64,000 bases of DNA, taken from NCBI GenBank assembly GCA_041156125.1, contig JBEVTI010000011.1, forward strand, positions 62,001-126,000. Direction: 5' to 3'. Below are positions 8,437 through 15,261 of the stretch, piece by piece. The translations under genes and the position numbers were made by a program. Source of the stretch: Paraktedonobacter carboxidivorans. Its GTDB lineage: Bacteria > Chloroflexota > Ktedonobacteria > Ktedonobacterales > Ktedonobacteraceae. Positions within the stretch are counted from its first letter, which is position 1. Each line of letters starts with the position of its first letter. Under the pieces are notes generated by a model that ran no database searches, was not told where the DNA came from, and saw only the letters and a program-made list of their open reading frames with translations.

Positions 8437-8703
8437 ATGGCCGATTACGAAAAAGAAAAAGATCTGGGAACCCAGGGTAAAGAAGATACTGCCGCGGGCA
8501 AACTCAACCAGGCCGCAGGCAAAGTCCAGCAGAAGGCTGGCGAAGTCTTAGGCAATGACAAGATGCAGGCTGATGGTGCCGCGCGCCAGGTTGGCGGCAA
8601 AGTCCAGTCAGTAGGTGGCCAGGCGGAGCAAAAGGTTGATCACGCTCTGAAAGATCACGAAAAGACCGTAGAACACGAGCACGACAAACACCCGCATGCC
8701 TAG
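8437..8703 (+). CDS. CsbD-like stress protein
   Basis: The 88-residue, very hydrophilic protein carries the CsbD pattern of repeated Gly-Lys-(Leu/Val)-Gln units (TAAGKLNQAAGKVQQKAGEV) and a His-rich tail. CsbD-family proteins are abundant, mostly unstructured stress proteins of unknown biochemical role, often under general stress control. AAAGGAG lies at 8421-8427, a strong ribosome binding site. It is flanked by hairpins on both sides and so is probably monocistronic. Confidence 0.85.
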   Translation: MADYEKEKDLGTQGKEDTAAGKLNQAAGKVQQKAGEVLGNDKMQADGAARQVGGKVQSVGGQAEQKVDHALKDHEKTVEHEHDKHPHA

Positions 8704-8790
8704 AGGCCTCTGATGCCTCTTTTACCTTTGGCTCAAGCGCCCTGAGCCAAACAAAGATGGCTGGCACTGTAAAACCCTGGTGCCATAAGC

Positions 8791-8846
8791 AAGAGAAGAG
8801 GTCGAGAGACGGTATAGAATGGTACCGTCTCTCGACCTCTTCTCTT
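8791..8846. terminator. Bidirectional hairpin with 24-bp perfect arms
   Basis: Arms at 8791-8814 and 8823-8846 are perfect complements with an 8-base loop. It lies between the convergent csbD-like and thiolase-like genes and ends in TTCTCTT on one strand, so it can end transcription from both sides. Confidence 0.65.
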
Positions 8847-8861
8847 TGCGCGTAAGCAAAA

Positions 8862-10031
8862 TCAGAGCGCGTGTTTACTCAGGATCGTAGTCGAATGATA
8901 GTTGAGAATACCCCCATTGCCGCTGACCAGGATCAGGTCATTTTTCTCAACCTGGCGCTCACCGCCCTGGCCGCGTGCCTGGACGACGCCTTCAGAGAGC
9001 GGCGTAAAGCCCCACATATAGTAGGCCGAGAGTTCGCCCCCGCCAGTATTGGTGGGCAGGGAGCCGCCTGGACCAAGCTTGCCATCCGCGACAAAGGCTC
9101 CGCCTTCCCCCTTGGCACAAAAACCGTAATCTTCCAGCGTGACCAGCACTGTATAGGTATAGCAGTCATAAATCTCACAGATGTCGATGTCCTGCAACTC
9201 GATACCTGCCATGCGCAAAGCAATCTCTCCTGCCTGGCGCGCGCCAGTGTAGATGCCCGGTTCGCGGTCGGACCGTCCCTGGCCTCCAGGCGAAGACTGG
9301 CCCAGGCCCAGCACGTAGACTGGCGGCTGGCGCAAACTTCGCGCCCGCTCCGCCGAAGTAATCACGACGGCTATCCCGCCATTGGAGACCAGGCAGCAAT
9401 CAAAGAGGTGCAATGGTTCGACAATATAGCGCGAACTCAGATACTCCTCCAGCGTCAACGGCTTACGCATCTGCGCCCAGGGATTCATTCGAGCCCACTC
9501 GCGCTGAGCAATGGCGATAGCCCCCAGTTGCTCGCTGGTCGTGCCAAACAGATGCATATGCCGGCGCGTGGCCAGGGCATAGCCAGCATTTGCCCCGTAA
9601 TACCCATAGGCCATTGGCAGACCGTGCATGCCAGTCATGCCCGTAGATGTCCCACCCGCGTAGGCTGAAGCAGCGCCCCTGGCTGGCTTGAGTGGATCAT
9701 CGGCATAGACTAGTACCACAACATGGGCCAGCCCACTCTCGATGGCCAATGCCGCGTACTGGATCATCGTGCCTGCCGTCGAGCCATACGCGTTCATCAC
9801 ATTGACTAACGCGAGGTTTTCCATGCCTAACGCTCCCTGGAGTTGCAGGTTCATCTCGCGAGACAGATTGGCATTGATCAGCAGACCATCAACCTCTTCC
9901 CCTGGTAAACCAGCATCCTGTAGCGCCAGTTCAACCGCCTCAAGCGCGAAATCGGTGGCGCTACGCCCGTAGATTTTGCCCAGCGGGGTCACTCCCAGGC
10001 CCGCGATCGCGCAGGCTCCCTTCACACTCAT
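8862..10031 (-). CDS. Thiolase-like protein (SCP2/Ltp2 type), probable DUF35 partner
   Basis: The 389-residue protein has the thiolase fold of the SCP2/lipid-transfer group: GVTPLGK near the start, LVNVMNAYGSTAGTMIQYA, EIYDCYTYTVLVTLEDYGF and NTGGGELS. In degradative thiolases the nucleophilic Cys occupies the position of the Ser in YGSTAG, and the GHP motif near the end is also missing, so classical thiolysis is unlikely. In actinobacteria such proteins (Ltp2) pair with DUF35 proteins and act as acyl-CoA aldolases; the DUF35 gene upstream fits this. The substrate is unknown. Confidence 0.82.
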   Translation of the reverse strand: MSVKGACAIAGLGVTPLGKIYGRSATDFALEAVELALQDAGLPGEEVDGLLINANLSREMNLQLQGALGMENLALVNVMNAYGSTAGTMIQYAALAIESGLAHVVVLVYADDPLKPARGAASAYAGGTSTGMTGMHGLPMAYGYYGANAGYALATRRHMHLFGTTSEQLGAIAIAQREWARMNPWAQMRKPLTLEEYLSSRYIVEPLHLFDCCLVSNGGIAVVITSAERARSLRQPPVYVLGLGQSSPGGQGRSDREPGIYTGARQAGEIALRMAGIELQDIDICEIYDCYTYTVLVTLEDYGFCAKGEGGAFVADGKLGPGGSLPTNTGGGELSAYYMWGFTPLSEGVVQARGQGGERQVEKNDLILVSGNGGILNYHSTTILSKHAL

Positions 10032-10113
10032 CGCGTTTCTTCTCCCTTTTGCTCTATGCTATGCATCATTATCGCTCGTTTCAACAGGATTGGCGCGCTT
10101 TAAGCACAAAAGC

Positions 10114-10551
10114 TTAGCGGGCGGGCTGAAACTTTGGTAGAGAGACCTCATCGGTAATGGCTTCAAAGGTCACTTCCAGCGGCATGCCAATGCGCAGATC
10201 GGCATTGGAGCAGCCAACGATCGTGCTGATCACGCGCAGCCCCTCGGCCAGATCAACCTCCGCGATGTTATAGGGAAGCTCGGAGGCAAAACCGGGATGA
10301 TAGAGCTGGTGCATCAACGCGAATGTGTAGAGCGTTGCCTTGCCGCTCGCCTGCACCCAGGAGATCTGCGTACTAAAGCACACGGAACAGCGCGACTTTA
10401 CCGGCCAGTGCGCGCTCCCACACGCCGCGCAACGCTGAATCATAAGTTTATGCTCTCTTGCTCCCGCGAAAAAGGGTCTTGAGGCATCATCGGGCACAGG
10501 AATGGGTTTCTGATAAGCAAGAGCATCGGCCATAATCTTCTTCTCTGCCAT
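10114..10551 (-). CDS. DUF35 zinc-ribbon/OB-fold acyl-CoA-associated protein
   Basis: The 145-residue protein has a rubredoxin-like zinc ribbon (CAACGSAHWPVKSRCSVC, two CxxC pairs at about residues 45-62) followed by an OB-fold that binds acyl-CoA in characterised homologues such as ChsH2. It starts the operon with the thiolase-like gene 82 bp downstream. It probably forms a heteromeric complex with it. AAAGGA precedes ATG 10551; an internal ATG at 10533 is an alternative. Confidence 0.82.
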   Translation of the reverse strand: MAEKKIMADALAYQKPIPVPDDASRPFFAGAREHKLMIQRCAACGSAHWPVKSRCSVCFSTQISWVQASGKATLYTFALMHQLYHPGFASELPYNIAEVDLAEGLRVISTIVGCSNADLRIGMPLEVTFEAITDEVSLPKFQPAR

Positions 10552-10714
10552 AAAAAGGGGTCCTTTCTGCCAGTATTCTTCTCCCTCACATGTCTTTCTG
10601 CTTTATCAACGTACCTGCAGGGGCATCTTAAAAATCCTCGCATTTATTCCTAAGCAATTTTGTTAAAATATAAGCATGGGATCTTATGAATATTATAGCT
10701 AACAAGCTTTTCTC

Positions 10715-10794
10715 GGTAGAGCCACATTATCTGGTGGAGGAATGTGAGATCCCAAATAGCTGCCGCAACGAACGCAAATGCCAGAAAATTGTCC
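10715..10794 (+). mobile_element. Isolated end of a family A mini-element
   Basis: From GGTAGAGCCACATTATC the sequence matches the right-end half of the family A elements at 55789-55963 and, inverted, 21981-22272 and 62984-63268, through GCTGCCGCAACGAACGC and GCCAG. The match then stops and the other terminus is absent. No target duplication can be found, so this is a truncated copy upstream of the VOC gene. Confidence 0.7.
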
Positions 10795-10851
10795 CTGGAG
10801 AGGAATAGTTCTGGAGTAGCAATGGCTCTAAAATAAAGAAGGAGAAAGATT

Positions 10852-11244
10852 ATGGCTCACGTGTATGACATAGGCGGTGTCTTCATTTACGCCACTGATC
10901 CAAAAGTGCTGGCGGAATGGTACGCCCTGCATTTCGGTATCGAATTTGCATACGATGAGAAAAATGGGACCTCTTGGATGCAATTTTCCTCTGGCGACGA
11001 CCACGACCCGGCGAAAAAAATGTCCACGGCTTTTGCCATCTTGCCAGCGAAAACCCCCTTGAGTTCCCAGCGTGGTGAATATATGATTAATTACAAGGTA
11101 GATGACTTGCAAGGCTTCATCGAGCAATTGAAGTCGCGAGGCGTAAGCACCGAACCCGTTGAGGGTGATGAGCAAATTGGCCTGTTCACCTGGATCACCG
11201 ACCCGGAAGGCAATCGTCTCGAGTTGTATCAGTCATATGACTGA
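10852..11244 (+). CDS. VOC-family (glyoxalase/bleomycin-resistance fold) protein
   Basis: This 130-residue protein has the paired beta-alpha-beta-beta-beta modules of the vicinal-oxygen-chelate family: YDIGGVFIYATDPKVLAEWY at the start and WITDPEGNRLELYQ at the end. The terminal Glu is the usual metal ligand. Members include glyoxalases, dioxygenases and antibiotic-binding proteins, so the reaction cannot be named. AAGGAG lies about 10 bases before the ATG. Confidence 0.82.
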   Translation: MAHVYDIGGVFIYATDPKVLAEWYALHFGIEFAYDEKNGTSWMQFSSGDDHDPAKKMSTAFAILPAKTPLSSQRGEYMINYKVDDLQGFIEQLKSRGVSTEPVEGDEQIGLFTWITDPEGNRLELYQSYD

Positions 11245-11391
11245 TCTCGCACGAGAGAACGAAACTGCAGAGCCGCACTGACGAGAGCAGCTTTTGCTGA
11301 TTTCCTACGGATTGAGATCAGGAGCGTAGCCCTGTCTGTCACCTACCGAGAGAGTTTTTGGGGGCAAGCTTCAGAGGAGGCCTGTTCTTCC

Positions 11392-11428
11392 CAGCGGAAG
11401 ATGTGCAGCTATTGCACATCTTCCGCTG
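11392..11428. terminator. Bidirectional hairpin terminator
   Basis: Perfect 16-bp arms (11392-11407, 11413-11428; CAGCGGAAGATGTGCA and complement) lie between the convergent VOC and flavoprotein genes. Confidence 0.65.
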
Positions 11429-11450
11429 TTAGTCAGCGACGGCGAACTGC

Positions 11451-12740
11451 TTATGCATGGCGCGCTGTGCTGTGTGACGAGTGTTTCGTTGCACGCACGT
11501 GGTGCGCGGCAGCTCCCGCGACCCGTCGCGCCGCGGCACCGGTTCCAACGATAAAACGATAGTAGGGACCACAGCTTTTGTACGACGAGAAGCCGACAAA
11601 GTAGAGTCCAGGTATAGTACTCTCAAAATGGCTGCTCAATACAGGTGCCCCCTGATAGTGCTCGAGATGCGGCAAGATAGAAGTCCCTAGCATATGCAAG
11701 CGCTTGAGGTCCAGGCGATAGCCAGTGCCCAGAATCAGGTGATCCGCCTGAATGTTCTGGCCGCTAGAAAGGCTCACAAGCAGACCTCCAGCGCTTTCTT
11801 TCACCTGCTGCATCAAGGTTTGTTCGTGCAACGGCACTTTACCATACAGGCGCGGCTTCAGCCAGGAAGAACCCATAGGACCGTGGGCCCCCATACCTTG
11901 CAGAAAACGATCTTTGGTGCTACGCGGTAGCCTCTGGAAGGTATAGGGCAAGGTCTCCTCGATCTTGTTGAACCAGCCGGCGGAAATCCCGGCGCGCGGC
12001 TCAAGCAGACGCTCAAGTAACGGGCGCTTCGTGGGAAAGCCAGCCTCCCCTTGCAGCCAGACGATTGCTTTGCGCGAGACCAGTTCGATCTCGACTCCGC
12101 TTTCGTAGGCCAGGGCCGAGCCTTCCAGGGCGCTCTGGCCACCACCGAGCATCACCACTTTTTTGCCCGCCAGATGCTCAAAGGTGGGAAGTTCCGCGGT
12201 ATGGGAGACCAGTTCCCGTGGCAAGTGGTCATATTCGGGAGGCCGATATACATAGGGCTGAAGGCCAGGAGCCATGACCACGCTGGCAGAGGTAAGCACG
12301 CGCCCATCGACTAGCGTGATCTCAAAGTGCTCATCTCTACGTTCAATTTTTTCAATATATGTCTCATCAACCTTGGGAACAGCGTGCTTCTGAAACCAGA
12401 GTCCATAGTCCGCAATGGTTTCTCCTGGGACAGGATCAAATCCCTGTTGTCCTCGCTCGTCAATGAGATAGCGCTCCAACCCGAAGCGGTTCTGGGGATC
12501 GGAGAGATTCGTGGCCCACCAATATGAGCGCAGTAGCATGCCTTTGGGCATATAGTCACGCCAGATTTCCATGGTTTTGCCAAAAACTGCCACCTGCAAG
12601 TTTTTCCCCAGCAGGTGCGCTGCCACCGACAATCCATAGGGTCCAGCACCCAGCACCACTACATCATACTGGGCAGTCGGAACGGATCGGGCCAAAACAG
12701 AGGTATCAATAACGGTATTCACTCCATTTACTCCATTCAA
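11451..12740 (-). CDS. FAD-dependent NAD(P)-binding oxidoreductase (monooxygenase-like)
   Basis: The 429-residue flavoprotein carries an FAD-binding GAGPYGLSVAAHL motif at about residues 31-43 and an NAD(P)-binding GGGQSALEGSALAYE motif near 200, the two-Rossmann arrangement of flavin monooxygenases and lysine/ornithine N-hydroxylases. A HLILGTGY-type motif precedes the last domain. The substrate is unknown. The first in-frame codon is TTG 12740; a GTG at 12722 with GGAG before it is an alternative start. It stands alone, followed by a bidirectional hairpin. Confidence 0.8.
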   Translation of the reverse strand: MNGVNGVNTVIDTSVLARSVPTAQYDVVVLGAGPYGLSVAAHLLGKNLQVAVFGKTMEIWRDYMPKGMLLRSYWWATNLSDPQNRFGLERYLIDERGQQGFDPVPGETIADYGLWFQKHAVPKVDETYIEKIERRDEHFEITLVDGRVLTSASVVMAPGLQPYVYRPPEYDHLPRELVSHTAELPTFEHLAGKKVVMLGGGQSALEGSALAYESGVEIELVSRKAIVWLQGEAGFPTKRPLLERLLEPRAGISAGWFNKIEETLPYTFQRLPRSTKDRFLQGMGAHGPMGSSWLKPRLYGKVPLHEQTLMQQVKESAGGLLVSLSSGQNIQADHLILGTGYRLDLKRLHMLGTSILPHLEHYQGAPVLSSHFESTIPGLYFVGFSSYKSCGPYYRFIVGTGAAARRVAGAAAHHVRATKHSSHSTARHA

Positions 12741-13319
12741 AACTTTAGAGAGAGATCTCTCATCCCATTATTTCATATAAGGTAAAGCATGTGAGAAGAG
12801 AGAAAGAAAAACATGCTTTATTGTTTCCGCCATTGTTGGATAAAAACAGAGAAATACCTATGCATGAAGATAGGTTTCTCACACACCTCCCATTCCTCAT
12901 CATTTCACTCTTCCTTCAAAGAAACGGTTGATCGATGCCTTTCGTATCCCTTTGCGTTATGGATGGGTTATGCATAGGAAATTTTTCTCTCTGTTGTGGG
13001 TGAAAATGCTCTTACTTGTGCTTGCGGCGTTCCATTCTTCTCCATCCAACTAACTGGGAAAGAGCGCCAATGGGGCACCAGTAGGCATTGCCGAAGATGG
13101 CAAGTCTATTACGGAGTGGAAGAATAAGCGGCTGGCCCTGCTAATATACTACCACATATTGTCACGGAAATTCGTAGAGTGGTTGAAGAACTGAGTGGTA
13201 CATCTACCAGGTAAAGAGGCGATATCCTGAAGAAAAGGCAGGAGCCAGTTTTGCTGGGCTGGCTCCTGGGATAATTTGCTGGCTCTCCCGCAAGTCTGCT
13301 GAGGGCAAAAAACATGCTT
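12741..13319. other. Intergenic region without supported gene
   Basis: About 580 bases upstream of the flavoprotein hold no supported gene. A plus-strand reading at about 13127-13213 (ILPHIVTEIRRVVEELSG) looks coding-like but is closed by stop codons on both sides within 30 codons and may be a remnant. The inexact repeat AAAGCATG...CATGCTTTA lies at about 12785-12820. Confidence 0.4.
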
Positions 13320-13556
13320 TTAGTTCGGATTAAAGTCGAACGGTTTTTGGGTTTGTGCCCACTGGCGGATCTCTTGCATCTTCTCTGGAGCAGGGCGCAG
13401 GGTGGCTGTGCCACATGCTAAACAGGTACATGCATAGAGCCGCGTCAGTTTGCCGGAACCTGCATTAAGATAGATGCTCTCCCGTTCAACTCGGAACCAG
13501 GCTCGTGGCCCTCCACATTCAGGACAGGGTGTAAGTTTTATTTCTTGACTATTCAT
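13320..13556 (-). CDS. Small zinc-ribbon protein, function unknown
   Basis: The 78-residue protein contains two CxxC knuckles (CPECGG near residue 9 and CTCLACG near 42), so it probably binds one zinc ion. The ATG at 13556 has AAAGGA upstream; a start 18 bases earlier is less likely. The family is not recognised beyond zinc-ribbon proteins, which commonly mediate protein or nucleic-acid contacts. It is separated from both neighbours. Confidence 0.65.
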   Translation of the reverse strand: MNSQEIKLTPCPECGGPRAWFRVERESIYLNAGSGKLTRLYACTCLACGTATLRPAPEKMQEIRQWAQTQKPFDFNPN

Positions 13557-13722
13557 ATGTCGTCTTCCTTTCACGCAATAAGCAATCTACACGACACGCG
13601 CGCGATCGCGATCATTGCGCTCGCAGAATAGCACGCCACCTCAGTCCTTGCTATGTCTCAGATCACATCGTCAGCACCAGGTCCACGCGAGAGCCAGATG
13701 AGCGGTACAATGGCGGGGGCGC

Positions 13723-14472
13723 TTAGATTTGCGCCTGGCCTCCATCGGCGAACAGTTCGATACCCGTGACAAAACTGCTGTCATCGGAGGCCAGGAAGAG
13801 CACGACTTTGGCGATCTCATCAGGATCACCCAGACGCCCCAGGGGGACCGTGCTTGCCAGGAATGTCTTCAGCTGCTCCGACTGCTCGCCAGCGGGCGCT
13901 AATCCGCTGAGTCCTGGAGTGTTGACCGGGCCTGGACTGATGGCATTGACGCGGATATGGCGCGCCTGCAGATCGAGCGTCCAACTGCGCGCAAAGGAGC
14001 GCACGGCTGCCTTGGTCGCACTGTACACGCTGAAGGCCGCGCCTCCTTTGATCGAGGTCGTCGAGGCAGCTAAAATGATGGAACTACCGTCCTGCAAAAG
14101 CGGCAGGGCTTTCTGGACGGTGAAGAGCAGCCCTTTGACATTGACGCTGAAGGTCTTGTCAAAGTGTTCTTCTGAAATAGCTCCCAGCGGGGCAAACTCG
14201 CCTCCTCCCGCGTTGGCGAACAGGACATCGATTTTCCCATGCTGCCGCTGGACAAGCTCATACAGCCGATCCAGGTCCGCGAGCGCGGAAACGTCGCCCA
14301 GCACACCTGTGACGTTGTCTCCAAGCTCTTTAACTGCCGCATCCAGTTCGCTTTGACGGCGTCCCGTGATATAAACCCATGCCCCCTCAGCTATAAAGCG
14401 CCGCGCGGTCGCCAGGCCAATGCCAGTACTTGCGCCAGTAATGACGGCGACTTTTCCTGCAAGTTTCTTCAT
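13723..14472 (-). CDS. Short-chain dehydrogenase (FabG/glucose-dehydrogenase-like)
   Basis: The 249-residue protein has TGASTGIGLATAR at residues 13-25, NAGG near 90, the catalytic Ser in the AAST region, YSATKAA with catalytic Tyr and Lys near 151-155, and the PGPVNTPG loop. It is a classical cytoplasmic NAD(P)-dependent SDR. Its promoter region carries the palindrome at 14537-14565, matching the palindrome before the adjacent Rrf2 regulator gene, so that regulator very likely controls it. It may reduce reactive aldehydes or quinones, but the substrate is unknown. Confidence 0.88.
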   Translation of the reverse strand: MKKLAGKVAVITGASTGIGLATARRFIAEGAWVYITGRRQSELDAAVKELGDNVTGVLGDVSALADLDRLYELVQRQHGKIDVLFANAGGGEFAPLGAISEEHFDKTFSVNVKGLLFTVQKALPLLQDGSSIILAASTTSIKGGAAFSVYSATKAAVRSFARSWTLDLQARHIRVNAISPGPVNTPGLSGLAPAGEQSEQLKTFLASTVPLGRLGDPDEIAKVVLFLASDDSSFVTGIELFADGGQAQI

Positions 14473-14536
14473 CTCTTATCTCCATCGTGACGTTAAGCAA
14501 GCATGAGCACAAAGCAAGATTGCTCTGCTCCCCTCC

Positions 14537-14565
14537 GTTGTTGTAACCGATACAGTTACAACAAC
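14537..14565. promoter_or_regulatory. Rrf2-type operator upstream of the SDR gene
   Basis: GTTGTTGTAAC (14537-14547), 7-base spacer, GTTACAACAAC (14555-14565): perfect 11-bp arms. The core TGTAAC-N7-GTTACA recurs at 15101-15135 in front of the Rrf2 gene. Confidence 0.75.
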
Positions 14566-14660
14566 GAGCAAAAAAAGAGAGGCGTTCCGGTAAAAGCAAG
14601 CGCGTGTGATCATCGCTAAGACCCTGCCGCCTGATGCGCGTGGGTGGCCTCTGCCGCCAT

Positions 14661-15092
14661 CTACGGCGCAGAGGCCAGAGTCTCCTGCAGGACCTCCGCT
14701 ATCGTCACCCCGGCAAGTTGCTGCTTCAGAGCCGCTTCGGCGTCGCGATAGAAGTGTTTCAGCGCCGGCTGAATACCTTTGCCGATAGGACACGCCTGAT
14801 TGGGCAGCGTATGATGCAGATCAAACAGCGGCTCTTGCTCAATGGCATCATAGACCTCGCGCAGAGAGATCTCCTCAGAGGGCCGCGCCAGTGTCCACCC
14901 GGCACCTATGCCGCGCTGTACATTGACCAGGCGGGCCTTGTGAAGCAAGCCCAGAATCCGCCGAATAAAGACGGGATTCGTGTTAACGCTCTCGGCAATC
15001 TGAGCGGATGTCATGATCTCTTGCTGCTGCGAGGCCAGAGCCATCCATGTGACGATATGTAATGCAACTGTAAAACGAGTATTTGCGCTCAT
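14661..15092 (-). CDS. Rrf2-family transcriptional regulator
   Basis: The 143-residue protein has an Rrf2 winged helix: MTSAQIAESVNTNPVFIRRI recognition segment (about residues 27-46), then the GAGWTLARP wing and the ISLREVYDAIE dimer helix. The three cysteines that hold an iron-sulfur cluster in IscR/NsrR are not all present: one Cys (QACPIG, near residue 99) remains. It is thus YwnA/HypR-like, and may sense a reactive species through a single thiol. It is preceded by an operator identical in core to that of the downstream SDR gene. Confidence 0.85.
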   Translation of the reverse strand: MSANTRFTVALHIVTWMALASQQQEIMTSAQIAESVNTNPVFIRRILGLLHKARLVNVQRGIGAGWTLARPSEEISLREVYDAIEQEPLFDLHHTLPNQACPIGKGIQPALKHFYRDAEAALKQQLAGVTIAEVLQETLASAP

Positions 15093-15100
15093 CGGTTTCT

Positions 15101-15135
15101 CTCTCTCCTGTAACTAGTATAGTTACAACAGAGAG
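15101..15135. promoter_or_regulatory. Rrf2 autoregulatory operator
   Basis: CTCTCTCCTGTAAC (15101-15114), 7-base spacer, GTTACAACAGAGAG (15122-15135). It lies 9 bp before the start codon of the Rrf2 gene (minus strand) and shares TGTAAC-N7-GTTACA with the SDR operator. Confidence 0.75.
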
Positions 15136-15195
15136 ATTTGTCAAGGTACTGCTGATGCTTGTTGCTCTGCTTCTGCCGCAGGCAAAACCCTTTTC

Positions 15196-15248
15196 CCAGA
15201 GGTTTGTGAAGGCGAGGCGCTCAGCGGCCCACCTCCACAAACCTCTCT
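15196..15248 (-). terminator. Imperfect hairpin after the GH59 gene
   Basis: AGAGGTTTGTG (near 15199) pairs with CACAAACCTCT (near 15236). The arms share AGAGGTTTG with the palindromic core of family B elements, so it may be a decayed copy used as a terminator for the minus-strand GH59 gene. Confidence 0.5.
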
Positions 15249-15261
15249 TCTCTTGCTTAGC

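Noticed and set aside
13127..13213. Coding-like stretch ILPHIVTEIRRVVEELSG
   Set aside because: Fewer than 30 codons between stops; no family could be named, so it is mentioned only as a possible remnant.
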